The position numbers and the translations under genes were made by a program. Below are positions 23,687-34,763 of a DNA stretch of 64,000 bases, one piece after another (the stretch's first letter is position 1; each line of letters opens with the position of its first letter). Source of the DNA: Clitopilus passeckerianus (taxonomy: Eukaryota; Basidiomycota; Agaricomycetes; Agaricales; Entolomataceae); assembly GCA_944990035.1 (NCBI GenBank), contig CALYLX010000126.1, positions 1,364,001-1,428,000 on the forward strand, given 5' to 3'. The notes beneath the pieces are model-generated. The model worked only from the letters and a program-made list of their open reading frames with translations. It searched no databases and was not told the DNA's origin.

Positions 23687-25408
23687 CTATAACGAGAGTC
23701 GGAATTTACTGTGTTCTTGTATGTCTCTGGTCTTGCCTCTAATACCCCAGACTCCCCAATTGGTTTTGACCATAACTCTGGGATCGAAATCTGCGATCTC
23801 CCATTTTTCACTGCCGAATACGTTGGGTCCTGGGGTGATGACCCATTCAAACTCATTTGCAACACCTGGTGCTGTTGCAAGTGAGCGAACATCTCGCTCG
23901 ACGTCGGTAGGTGAGAATCCGGTGACAAAGATGGGGCATTTGCTGGCCAGCAATGAAGGAACGGTTGTGCCCCAATCCGTTGGTGAAGCAATCTGGAGAA
24001 GGGGTTCGCCGGTTCCCTCGTTCACAGAGTCGGTGGAAGGGAATCCGAAGCCTGGAGAGAAAAAGAAGAAGCAGTCGCTGTAAGGGTCTAAGGTATACTG
24101 GAATTGAGCGTGCACGTCGGCATAATTAGCTTGAATGCCGGTGATAGTGAGTTGAGGTGTGTATGCCACGGTATAGGAGGGAGCACCGTAACGTTCAATC
24201 GATTCGCGGGTTCGCCTAAGGCGAGAAATTGGGGCCGGCGTCGGGGGTTGATAGACATTGGGAAGGTAGGCTGGTTTCTCCTCCTCCTGTTCAACCGCCG
24301 AAGTCTGCTCGGAGGCCTGCGGGGTGGGTTCTGGTGTCTGTACAGCCTCGGCAGCTTGAGCGGTGGGCTCCGGCGCCTTCTTCTTATTCAGCTCTTCAGG
24401 TGTCTTCGGAAGAGAAACTTGGGGCCCAATGAAGAATAGGTGGAAGTGTGTGGATGGGAAAAGCATGGTGAGTTGCTCCCAAACGTGAGGGGGAAGAGAA
24501 GATTCGGCACGAGCTCCAAGGATGAATATCCGCATCTGAGCCTTGCCTACGGCTGCCTCGGGTGTTTCTGGTGCACCAGGAGCGACATGAAGTGTCGTCC
24601 TCAAAGCTGCAAGAAAGGTTAACTGAAAGGGCCTTCAGAAGGTAAAGGTGGACTTACCTGCCAGCGACCTACTTCCTTCCGGTGTTACACGCTGGTTGCT
24701 CAAGGTAAGACCGCTATGTTGATGTAGGGCACCTCCAATTGTGATAGGGTAAGTCAATAACTTGCTAGCATGCCGCCTTGACCGTTCGGTGTCCATGGAT
24801 GGGAAATTTCGGGTGTACCAGAAGATGTCCCAGTTGGCAAAAGAGATAGCTTCCTCGTAACCTTGAGGGCCTATGGAAATGCAGACCAATTTAGAGCCTG
24901 CGGAAGGCCGGGAACTTGTGGACCTACCAGGTAGCTCAAACTCCCATATCTTCCGACCACTTCTCAGGTCATGCTCATCTTCATTAGCTTCGCGGAGTCG
25001 CTTGCAGTACTTTTGGTGCTCCTCATCTTGGTCATGGTGTTCTTTCGAACAATGTGTCGGCCAACCGCAGGAGGGACATTCATATTGAACGGCTTTGGGC
25101 TGAGCTTGAGTATGTGCATGCAGATGCGTATGCTCCGATGCACATGTAGGGCATGGCGCCAGCTGCTTGATTGCTTCACCGCGGGCTCGAATGGTAGGGA
25201 AAGGGGACTGGGAGAATGGGTGGAATAAATCGTCTTGACTGAGTGTCGGGTTCGGTGGTTGTTTCTGTGGTTCCGGTGTCTGACGTTTCCGCAAGAAATT
25301 CAAGAAAGTTCGCTGAGAGCCATTCCTTGCTATTGAGAGCGGCGCTGGCTGTATTCTCGGACGCGCAGCAGACCACCTTCGCGTCGTTGAGCGCACCAGC
25401 GAAGCCAT
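23687..25408 (-). CDS. MSS51: Mitochondrial Mss51-like protein, MYND-type zinc finger
   Basis: Mss51 activates COX1 mRNA translation and couples it to cytochrome oxidase assembly in mitochondria. Start MASLVRSTTRRWSAARPRIQ is a presequence. The zinc-binding part reads CPTCASEHTHL...YECPSCGWPTHCSKEHH...HQKYCKRLREANEDEHDLRSGR, followed by the Mss51 core IWEFELPG, ISFANWDIFWYTRNFPSMD and the C-terminal region IFILGARAESSLPP, YTLDPYSDCFFFFSPGFGFP, FVTGFSPTDVERDVRSL. A large Pro/Glu/Ala insert (EPTAQAAEAVQTPEPTPQ) is not part of the core. One intron lies at about 24607-24658. The gene converges on GLT1 (102 bp between stops) and is divergent from HIS3. Confidence 0.88.
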
Positions 25409-25518
25409 TCGAGGACTCCTGCAGAGTTTTCAGGTCGGGAATCGGCCGTCAATTCCTGTGTTGACACCTATTTTCCAAAACCTTCCCCTACCTTTTATCT
25501 CCTTCCTGATCGTTGCAA
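25409..25518. promoter_or_regulatory. Bidirectional promoter, MSS51 / HIS3
   Basis: A gap of 110 bp between divergent ATGs. CT-rich sequence before the HIS3 start (CCTTCCCCTACC). No TATA box or Gcn4-type TGACTCA is evident in the gap itself. Confidence 0.5.
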
Positions 25519-26350
25519 ATGACGACCAGCAGACAAGCTTCAGTATCGAGGAAGACTAGCGAAACGGAGATAGAATGCTGGATTGACTTGGACTGTGGAC
25601 CTTCCAGCCAAAAGGCTCAAAAGATTGAGGTCTCCACTGGCATTGGCTTCCTCGATCATGTACGCTGCCCTCTCAAAAACCCGAATGATTTCCAAACTCA
25701 ATGGTGATTTCACAGATGTACACGGCCTTGGCGAAGCATGGAGGAATGTCCTTGACCATGAAGTGCAAGGGAGATCTCTGGATAGATGATCACCACACTG
25801 CAGATATGTCAAGTCCAATGCCATCGCTTGACCCCCTGACTCATCCCATTGCACAGGACTCTGCAATCGCCCTCGGTACAGCATTCAAGCAGGCTCTTGG
25901 AGAGGTTCGAGGGATTAGGAGATATGGAACTGGATTCGCGCCTCTTGACGAGGTAAGGAGTTTTATTCTTCCCCTCCTTTCTCTTGAAACGCAAGAATTG
26001 AACACCCAAGCAGGCCCTTTCACGAGCGGTTATCGACATTTGCTCTCGACCGTACTGTGTCACCGACTTAGGGTTGAAGAGGGAGAAGATTGGGGAACTC
26101 TCAACTGAAATGATACCTCACATATTCTACTCTTTTGCCATAGCATCTGGGGCAACTCTCCACGTTGACGTCTTGAGAGGCGAGAACGACCATCACCGGT
26201 AAGTCTGCTGCTGTCTCTCATTCTGTAAAAAAAGAGCTGAGAAAGCCTTCCAGATCCGAGTCAGCATTCAAAGCTTTGGCTCTTGCAATCCGCCAAGCAA
26301 TCGAACGGACAGGAGGTGACGAAGTTCCGAGCACCAAAGGCGTATTGTAA
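25519..26350 (+). CDS. HIS3: Imidazoleglycerol-phosphate dehydratase
   Basis: Sixth step of histidine biosynthesis, removing water from imidazoleglycerol phosphate. First ATG at 25519 ([20 protein letters not shown]). Motifs: [17 protein letters not shown] across a normal intron, then [10 protein letters not shown]...[97 protein letters not shown] and the end STKGVL. The HHxxE manganese ligands are split by a 51-nt intron at 25804-25854 that begins AT and ends AC. No GT-AG pair in the neighbourhood restores the frame and the Glu. Convergent with the M13 peptidase (67 bp between stops). Confidence 0.93.
25804..25854 (+). other. AT-AC intron in HIS3
   Basis: Starts ATATGTCAAG and ends CATTGCAC; a CTGAC branch site lies 15 nt before the end. 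Removing exactly this segment rebuilds HHTAEDSAIALG. The donor equals the common fungal GTATGT with G1 changed to A, and the last base is C instead of G. Confidence 0.8.
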
Positions 26351-26417
26351 CCAAAAAAAAACTCGTGTATATATATTGTCCAACTGGATATATAGCATGG
26401 ATAGATCAGTAGTAAGC

Positions 26418-29400
26418 TCAAGACCAGAAGATACAACGTTTCTCCTTCGGAGGATTCAACTGGAGGGCATTTGTTAGCAACGGCCGATATCACCGAAAAG
26501 CCATACACACCTTGGATTTCTTAGAGCATTTGAAAGCTTCAGCAAACTCGGGAATGTTGTGCACAGTGCCGTCTACACGATAACGAGCGGGCGAGTGAGG
26601 GTCGGTGCGGACAAGTTGTACGGCTGTTGCTGGGTTGATAGAGTTGGCCCAGATCCTGGCGAAGGAGATGAAGAACAATTGCTCGCGGGTGAATTCAAGG
26701 CCGGGGAGAAGGAACTCGTCCCCTTTCATGAACGACGATGCATATTGCTTCTTCCAAGCTCGGTACGCTTGGATGAGACCAGTATCCCCAATGTTCTCGC
26801 CAGAGGTCCTGTACAGTTGTTAGTTTAGTACTCCCGGGAAGATGAGGGGTTGTATGTGCATACAAGTTGCCGTTAACATGAACAACGCCACCACGTCCGT
26901 TATCAACTGTGTACTCGGAAAACTGTTTGACAATGCAATCTTGTTTCTCCTGGAAGCCTTGGCTTGTGGCATTGGTCCACCATTCTTCCAGCTTTCCTTC
27001 CTGGTTATACAGCCTTCCAGCCGAATCGAAGGCGTGCTGTGCATCGAGAATGAGATAGGTAAAATAAAGAACTAGGCGAAAAACATACCGTCAATTCGTG
27101 AGCGGCAACGTGACCAAAAGCGCCGTAGGAAATGTAAGCAGGCCATGAAGACTCAAAGAAAGGAGGTTGTAAAATGCCAGCAGGGAAGACGATCTATCCT
27201 ATTGTCAGATCTCGGAGATTATGGCGAGGCGAAGAAGCACGTACTTCGTTGGAAGGCGGGTTGAAGTAGGCATTGACCATGGATGGGTACATCTCCCAAC
27301 CATCAAGGTTCCTCTTCCTGCCAAGGTAGGACCACATTCTGTACTCCTCACTCTTCCTGTAAGGCCTGTCAGTAACCAAAATCTAGGTTTGATGTATCTC
27401 CTCCGACTCACGCAGCGCTAAGCATGTTCTCGAAGAAGCCGATTTCATCAACCTTGACCAGCCTGTACCAGTTGAGCAACGACTGAGGATCCTTTGTGTC
27501 AGGTGAGATGGGGTATCCGACTTTGATACGGAGAGCATCGGCTTTCTGAGCGGCAGCCTTTGCAGACTTCTTGTCCATCCAGTCGATGTGGTGAAGAGAC
27601 TCCTTGAAGGAGCTTATAATATCTGCAGGGTGTGAATTTAGCTACTATTTTCCCTGGGAGCGTGAGACGCTTTACCTTCAATAACCTTGGTGCCTTTCTG
27701 CTTCGAATCTCCACCAAAGGTCTCGTTGACAAAGTACCGGCCAACAGCAAATCCAAGTGTTTGCTCGGCCTTGCCGACGCAGTATTCTGCCCGGTCACCG
27801 ACGGCACCCTTCTTTACCCCAGTCAAGAATTCGTATAGAGACCTATGCGTTTTCCAGGCCTCGGTGCCCATACCCAGATGGGGGGAGAGATCAAGAGCGG
27901 CACGGACTATAAGGTAGGCTTCAATGACCTCTGAGCCAGTGTCATCAAGGATATTGGCGAGAGCGTTGACATAAGCAGGGTAGGTGACGATGACTTTCTC
28001 TGGGAATGCACGGGGAGTGAAAGCAGATACGTACGAGGGGAAGTCAATCTGAGGAAGGCCGACTACGAGGTCAAAGAAGGATCTGGGGTTGTAAGTAGCA
28101 ACTGGGTCCTGCCAGAGAATGTCACTAGAAATTAAACACGGTCAGCATTCAACAGTACTAATATTACAATTGAAAGAGGACCTACAGGTCCAGAGAAGCC
28201 TTAGCAATTTCTTTCTCAAGCTTGATGATTTCCTTGGCCAGTTTCGCAGCCCGATGCTTATGGTCTCCAGGTTTATCAGGATTTCCACCGTCCTTGTCAT
28301 CATCTCCGCCCCATGGTGGCCAGGGCCAAGGAGGCCAGAAGTTCTTCTGCTCACTATAGACCAGTTCAGGGGTTTGTGTGTTCTGCTCGTCGGCCTCTGA
28401 GATGATAAGAAGCAGACGCTCGACAACCCCTTGGTAGAATTCGACAACTTCGTCCTCCTTGTAGTAGTCCTGTTCGAAAAAATTGTCAGCATGATGTACC
28501 TTGGTATGAGTCCGCCAACCCCTTACCTTGGAAGGGAGACCCAGTGAAGGTTGGCTGAACCAAGGTATCATGAAGTTTGGGTCTTCGCCGACATCACCCT
28601 CAATTTGGAAATCGAAGAACGAGTCAATACCTGTGATTTTATGAGACAATGCATAGTATTGAGTATAAAGTCACTGACCATGAGAATGCAGGTAGGCAAG
28701 AGCTGCAGTCAGGTCGGTCTTCCCCTTCTTCAGTGAGTTAGGGTCTTCACCCCTGTACCTTTTTCGGAGATTCTCGACGAATTCGAAGAGAGGGAGGGTT
28801 CCAATGCTGTCAAGCCTATCCTCATTCAAGCAGGAGTGATAGAAATCGCGTATTTTCTTGACGAGTTGAGTGTCCTTGTTACTTGCTGTTGCCTGCAACT
28901 GGAAAGCATCTTCCGAGTCCGAGGCTGATTCCAGAATGCGTTGCACGACTTGCTTGTTCTTCTGAGAAAGAGCATCGAAGTTTCCGAATCTACCCTTGTC
29001 CGCGGGTAATGGGTGCTCACGGCGCCATCCTCCAGCTGAAAGGAGGAATTAGCATGTCGAATCTTGAGATAGTGGTAGCAACCTACTGGCATAGTCATAG
29101 AAGTTCTCACACGGATCTTGGGTCGTGTCGAGAGAGGAAAGGATGGATCCAGACAGAAGAATGCACTCGGGTGACAAGCAAATCTCCTAAGCAGTTGAAC
29201 GTCAGCAATGACGGTATGTTCTCGGTTTCAAACAATCCTCACATCTTTGGGTGGGGCTGTCGGTGATGGTACGGCGGTGGTGGTTGTGATACCAATAGAG
29301 GTGGTCTTAACGGTAGTTGTTGCTGTGTAGGTCGCGGTTCGGGAGACAGTGTCGGTCGCGTACACAGTGGACGTGACGGTGTGGTCTCCACCACCTCCAC

Positions 29401-29759
29401 CACCATGACGTCCACGTTCTTCATTGAGCTTATGTCGTACTCCAGCAAAAAGTCCGATGAATACCTGGCAATGGATTAGGAGGCGAGAATGCATGAAACT
29501 CGCCACTTACTGAGCTCAACAGGAGAAGGACAAGAGCAATGACGAGGAGAATCTTCGTCAATGGCGTCAAAGGTTCCTGTGCCCAGTGCTGAGTGCTCCC
29601 TGCATCCCCGTGTCCGTTAGCTCTCTCGTTCTCTGCCTCTGGGTCTCGTAGCAAAGGCGCATTGTCTACGTGAATTGGAGCACTCTGGTTAGCTTCAAGT
29701 CGTGACGTCCAACGTGTGAGCAAACCTTCTTCGCCAGGCAGCCGTATAGGCTGGGCCAT
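26418..29759 (-). CDS. M13 (neprilysin/endothelin-converting enzyme-like) metallopeptidase, membrane anchored
   Basis: Type II membrane zinc peptidase. Start MAQPIRLPGEEG at 29759; a transmembrane segment at about residues 68-90 (LTKILLVIALVLLLLSS, then FIGLFAG across an intron). A His/Gly-rich and Thr-rich stalk (TVTSTVYATDTVSRTATYT) precedes the peptidase, which begins CLSPECILLSGSILSSLDTTQDPC. The zinc motif HELTH is split by an intron (HELT|HAFDSAGRLYNQEG near 27090). The third ligand and the Asp are in GENIGDTG, and the substrate-end motif is near ARYRVDGTVHN. The last intron (gtgtgt...ccctccag, branch TGCTAAC) replaces a read-through tail with LNPPKEKRCIFWS, the family-type C-terminus, ending at 26418. 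The M13 N-domain contains a Trp/Pro/Asp-rich insert at 28300-28345. Confidence 0.92.
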
Positions 29760-29804
29760 TGTTGGGATATTGAGTGTGCTGGTTTGAAACGGTGTGGTTG
29801 GACT

Positions 29805-29813
29805 CTTTATATA
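29805..29813 (-). promoter_or_regulatory. TATA box of the M13 peptidase gene
   Basis: TATATAAAG on the minus strand, 46 nt upstream of the ATG at 29759 and inside the 116-bp gap to the next gene. Confidence 0.5.
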
Positions 29814-29875
29814 ATGCCTGGTGGTGAGCGCGTTGCGTGAACCCCCTCAGTTACTATTTCGGGTATGTGATGTCA

Positions 29876-31373
29876 TTACAAATCAACATCCTTAATACAC
29901 GGTCCTCTTCCTTCGCCCTGCATGTCCATGACTTTCCAGAAATTACAACCTTTTCCTTCATTCTGCGCTCCAGCGTAACATGACCACCAGTATCTGTCCG
30001 TTTTTCCATCCGTTCTGTTCTTCATGTCCGGCCGTAAAATAGTTGGAACATCACATTTACATTTGGGGATCGAGGCAGGTCGAAAATCAGGCCTGTAAAA
30101 CCGGAATGTGATGTTGATTCTGCAATTGGAAGGATCAAACTCCCAGTCTAGTGTTTCCGGGAAAGCAGGTCGATATAGATCAATAGTAGGCTGAGGAGGT
30201 ATCGAGTGTTTGAAACGCTCCTGGCAGGAGGCGTGCATTATCACCAGCTGAGAGAGGAACGATGTGAGCAATAATCCATGGTGGCCAACAATTGGGACTC
30301 ACTGAGTTGTGAGGCAAAGATATATTATACGTGCGTGCCTTACGAGAAGTGGCTTCCTCGGTTGGCACCACTTCCCTCAGGCTGAAGATTCTTTGAGTAC
30401 CTGAGCAAAAACACTCAACAAGGTGCAATGAAACAACCGTTGAGATAGGTACCGAGGCTGAGAGAAGCAATAGTAGGATAAGGCCCCAGCTGGGTCAGCT
30501 GGTCTGAATGAGGCCCTACTGATTCCTTGGAACCCTCGTAGCAGTTAGAAGCTGCAACATTTGCTCTCCAGGACTTATCTGCCCCGTCTCCGGCATATTC
30601 CAGTGGGTATCGGCGTGTCCGAAGCCCGATTTGCTCGTTCACTAGCCTTTCTATTATCTCGCACGCTTCTTCCATGGCTGGAGGGAACTTTTCTGGAGGA
30701 TCTGTCTGTCTGCCGTTATACCTAGGGCACGATGAATATTTGGGTCATTGACATCTGTTCAGAGATCAACCCACCAGAATCGGGCAGACTCCTTCAAAGA
30801 TTCTTCATCTGTCTCACCATATACGCTTTGACCCCGTGCAAAGAACGCAGTCTTGTGTGGGCTTTCAACAACGCGATCGAAAAGCCACCATTTATTTCGT
30901 TTCCAATTTTTAGATGCTCGTATCATACTGTAGAACAGGTGACATGCGAGCTCCGGTGGTAGCACAGATAGATGCATCGTGCAAGGACTATTCTCCGCTA
31001 TCATTTCTGGGGTGGATAGAAGCAGAGGTGGAAGCTGTTGCGGCTTCTTTTCAGCGGATGGCGGAGGTCGAAGGACGGATTTCAGATCCATAGGAGCCTT
31101 CGCGGTCTTTGAAGTAGACTTGACAATAAGTGGGCCGGTAACCTTTGAAGAAGATTGAGGAGAAACAGGAGCTGGTCCTGATTTGCGAAACCAGTCATCA
31201 AGTTGGCTACGCTTTCGTTTCTTCGAGTTCGTGCTGGCTTTCTTGAGGTAGTTCACAGCAGCCTCTACATCTCCATTGCAAGTTACTAGAGCGTCTAATA
31301 TCGCGTCTGCTTCAGGTAAGGGGTCCGATAATTGGCTAAAAACCAGAGCCAGCAGCGTATCCGTGTCTTCCAT
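29876..31373 (-). CDS. CUE-AlkB-like 2OG/Fe(II) dioxygenase-zinc finger (GRF-type) fusion
   Basis: Start MEDTDTLLALVFSQL at 31373. Residues about 1-50 look like a CUE ubiquitin-binding domain (DAILDALVTCNGDVEAAVNYLKK), then a basic nuclear signal KKRKRSQ and a PIP/linker-like stretch. The AlkB fold runs from HLSVLPPELACHLFYSM through WWLFDR, WRANVAASNCYEGSKESVGPHSDQL with the HxD iron ligands, the distal His in HASCQERFKHSI, and the 2OG Arg in RINITFRFYRP. The C-terminus CKCDVPTILRPD...YWWSCYAGAQNEGKGCNFWKVMD resembles zf-GRF. Introns at about 30420 and 30260 use normal sites. AlkB homologues of the ALKBH2/3 type reverse N-alkyl base damage in DNA or RNA; GRF fingers bind single-stranded DNA in other repair proteins. 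The fused arrangement suggests targeted alkylation repair, which is inference. Confidence 0.85.
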
Positions 31374-31525
31374 GAATCATGTAGCGCGTCTTGCAAGGCG
31401 CGGGGTCGGAAGACCGGAGCCGGGTTACAATTAACATTTGTTTACTGACATTTGTTATCGTCGGTTGCACTGTTAAAAGTAAATTGGTCCAAACAAAGAT
31501 TAACCCGCCTCTTTATGATACCACC
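31374..31525. promoter_or_regulatory. Bidirectional promoter, AlkB fusion / Pro-rich protein
   Basis: A gap of 152 bp between divergent start codons, with no TATA box. Both genes are probably transcribed from it. Confidence 0.4.
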
Positions 31526-32316
31526 ATGACCCTTAACGCCAACGATCAGCCTATCCTCGTCGCTCCTCGTCCCGTACGCCTTTCTTCTGTCTTTGTGAGC
31601 CGCTCGCCATTTGGGCATGAACGCACCAAGAGCAGCGACTTGAGTCCAACGCATGACTTCCATCTCGCCCTCGTGAGCACTGAGTCAGGCCAGGATGGTG
31701 GGGATCACCAGCTGTCCCGCCCTCTGTCTCGGTATGATTAGATCGACAATGTTCAGAGAGTATCTAGTACTTATTTATGCATTTCTAGATCCAATTTGCC
31801 CACGGAAGCTCTCGAAGAGTTCCTCTCCATCCTAAAGCCCTCGTTTTTCCCGCCACCATCACCAAGCTTCCGTTCCCGGATTAGGCAACCTTTGTCACCA
31901 CTTCCTAGTCAGTCCAACACTAGGCGCTTGTTAACCATTCCTTCGCCTAGCAAGAAGGAGGTGCCTGAGGATTCAGAAAACATCCCGTCTCGCCAGCCTA
32001 GCAGGAATGCACAATGCATCACCCCAGAGACTGCTGCCGAACTAGACGAGTTGGCTGATCGCTTGAGCGAGAACATGACTTTCCGCTGGTATAAAGGAAG
32101 TCTGCTTTGTGCGTAGAATGCCTTATCGATTATCTATATATGTTTACTCAAAAATTCGACTTAGCATCTCCCATCTCCCGCACGCATACAAGGAATCCTT
32201 TCCTTCGCCAGCCGGTGAATCGGCCACCGTCCAGCGCCTCGAGGGCCGCCACTCCATGCTCCATTCCCCTTCCCCTCCCAACCCCCGATGAAATACTTGA
32301 AATACCCTCTGATTAA
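31526..32316 (+). CDS. Hypothetical Pro/Ser-rich protein
   Basis: Not recognised. First ATG MTLNANDQPILVAPRPVRL. Two introns give one open frame: the first (gtatga...tttctag, about 31734-31790) joins PLSR to SNLPTEALEEFLSIL; the second probably uses gtgcgt at 32109 and cgacttag, joining YKGSLL to SSPISRTHTRNPFLRQP. The protein is about 220 aa with no signal peptide or membrane segment. It has a short helical patch (ITPETAAELDELADRLSENM) between disordered SP/PP-rich parts and ends PLPTPDEILEIPSD. Several SP and TP sites could be kinase targets. Function unknown; the second intron is my best guess. Confidence 0.6.
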
Positions 32317-32624
32317 TTTATCGTTCGTCCCACCTTTACTTTGTTGTTCGTCAAGGAACGGATGACTATCTTTTCAATCCCAATATCCCATTTCGTCACC
32401 TACTCTAGTTTCTGGTGCTCATATCTTAGTTGACCATATATCCGTCTCCACCCTGGGAACTGTGCCAGTTTATCTCATATAAACTACTATTTTTATTGCC
32501 AATTGCTACCATAATCTATAGTCGAATTACTGTGTATTTCTTTCTGTCCCGTTTAGAGGACATGGTTTGTGCCTTTGCAGTGAACAATCGCAGTCATAAT
32601 AAAATATATTTAAGCACCACCGGA
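32317..32624. other. 3' flanks of two convergent genes
   Basis: 308 bp of AT-rich sequence with AATAAA-like ATAATAAAATATA at about 32597, on the plus strand. No gene seen. Confidence 0.35.
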
Positions 32625-34409
32625 TTATGGTGCCCAAGGGGACTTGGCTTGGCCCCCCACGCCCTCCGTCAGTAGGCTGGCAGCACCTGTCTCATCGATG
32701 TATACGCAGTCTTCTATCCGTATTCCAACCTGATTGATTCTTCGTAAGTTCGCCGCTCATAAAACCTACCCAGAGCAAATTACACGCACTTCTCCTTCAA
32801 TATAGACACCAGGCTCATTTGAGAAGGTGTGACCTATTTCGAGGGTGTTGTTGTTTCCCCCGTGGAGGTAAGGGGCCTCGTGAATCTCGAGTCCAATACC
32901 TTTCCCAAAGTGAGCACCACGAAATTAACTGACCACGGGCCGATGCGTACCGTGACCAAGTCTGTGGGTGAAATAATCCCCATATCCAGAGCCTTGGAGC
33001 ACACGTCGAGCAGCCCGATCCACCAAGCTTGCAGGTACTCCGGCCGCCGCCGTCCTTAAGGCGGTAAGTTGAGCGCGAGAGACATGGTTCCAGAGCAAGA
33101 GTTGTTTCCGCGGTATCTTGGAAGATGGCAATGCCAGCGTCTGAAGAAATGGTTAGCCGCGTCGATCGACGGGGCCAGTGGCTTGGAGGGAAAACCCTGA
33201 GCTCACTCGCGTAACATCACTCCAGTAATCGTACAGACTGGCGGTGCAATCAAATAGAGCATAATCGCTTTCCCCAAGAGCACGGTCGGTGCCGCTTCCA
33301 TGAGGCAGAGCCGCATTTTCTGATCGAGGGTTGAGAAGAAAACAAGCAGTCAGCGGCGACATCGACGAGCTAGCCATTTCCAGTGAGCCCCATACCTCCG
33401 AATAGTGTCAAGCACCCTCCGTTATGGAGTCCTGCAGCCGACAATGTCTCTGCAACCATCGATCGTGCTTCTGATTCCCTCATCCCAATTCTAAGGCGCT
33501 TATGAACGTCACGTATGGCTAAGACAGTGATCTACGCCACATTATGAGACGGGAGGAGACATAAATTAAGAAGCAAAAGGAAGGCCACCTCGTTTGCACA
33601 CTTGAGAATGTTGATCTCAGCTGAAGATTTTCTTTCGCGCAGTTGAACTATGTCCCTTGGTGCCGAGCTGACCCTTGCGGCGGGTAATGCTGCTTCAAGA
33701 CCATCAACAATGAATTTGCGGATACTACTATCCACAAAGATCTTCCTCGGATCAACAGGCAGCGCAGAGGCTAGAATTCTGTAAGGGTCTTCATCCTCTG
33801 CCCATTCGATATAATTGACGTCGGAACTTGACGGCACTGCCAATAGCTTTGCCCTGGTCGCCTCGAACTGACATTCGCGATGTTAGGTTTAACTCGGCGG
33901 TAAGTAAATGACGTCCGAAAGATACCCACCTTAGGTGTCAGGACGTGAATCTTTGTGACGTCGATAATTAATAGCAAGGGTCGTTCAGACAGACGCCAAC
34001 TAGTTGAAGATATGTTCCCATAGAAGGCAGCACCTGCCCCAGGCTCTGCAATGTAAGCTGTGGCGTCGTGCTTTCGCAGAAGGTTGACCAGAGCAGACTG
34101 TCGATCAAGGAACTCAGAGCGGCCGATTGGCTGTACATTGGGACAATGGTTTGTCACATGAAATTTGTCAAGAAAGCCAAAATCAGTTGATCCATATCGT
34201 ATGTGGAATCCCCATATTTGCACAAGAGAAGTGGCCAAGAGGGTCAGAATAACGAACGACAAGAAGACCTATTTGTAACATCAGAAATTCAGAGGTGGTG
34301 CCTCAATCAGAATGGTAACAGAAGTCCGGACCAGCTTGAATTTCCTTCCCAACGTACAACTGCCACACTTCTCCCCTTTATTGGGAAGAAGGTTTTCACG
34401 TTCTTTCAT
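32625..34409 (-). CDS. M24 family Xaa-Pro aminopeptidase-like, type II membrane protein
   Basis: Releases N-terminal residues before proline in this family, using two metal ions. The N-terminus is uncertain: I favour the ATG at 34409 (MKERENLLPNKGEK), whose basic end (LGRKFKL) splices into a transmembrane helix VFLSFVILTLLATSLVQIW. A longer start at 34502 (MVVTVISG...) is possible. The creatinase-like N-domain includes RQSALVNLLRKHDATAYIAEPG. The M24 core has FGENAALPHGSG, metal Asps in ALFDCTASLYDYWSDVTRT, the metal His in RLGHGIGLEIHEAPYL across an intron, Glu in FSNEPGVYIEGE and in VRIEDCVYIDE. First Asp context (DCTASLYDYWSD) departs slightly from the usual DFGAxYxGYxSD. Likely a cell-surface or secretory-route ectoenzyme. 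Confidence 0.86.
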
Positions 34410-34763
34410 GTGTTGAGATACCTGTACTTGATGGTTGATGTGAGGGAAGGAGTCAGAGGGGCAACGCAGAGTAAAAGGAATCGGCAGCCCGGAGATCACA
34501 GTCACCACCATCACCTAGAATAACCTAGGACGCCGCATCATATTACGGTGACATGATGCTGTGCTCAAAACTCTCTGAAGCCTCTCCTGGATGTTACCAT
34601 CATATCAATCTGTCCAGATGAAAGCCAGGTGGCATATTTAAGAAACGATGGGCGCAGATTTTGTCCCTTCACCTCCTCAGCTGGCTCTGAGCAAGTCCTT
34701 ACACTCGACAGATACCTATCTAACAGCTGGTCTCTTAGTATATCAAACTCGCTTTCAATCGCT
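34410..34763. promoter_or_regulatory. Intergenic; promoter of the small secreted protein
   Basis: 354 bp. CATATTTAAG at about 34632-34641 is TATA-like and lies about 125 nt before the next ATG; it may drive the small secreted protein gene. No other gene. Confidence 0.35.

Noticed and set aside
25804..25858. GT-AG intron alternative at gtcaag...cacag in HIS3
   Set aside because: It gives a wrong frame after D-M and runs into a stop; it also loses the HHTAED motif.
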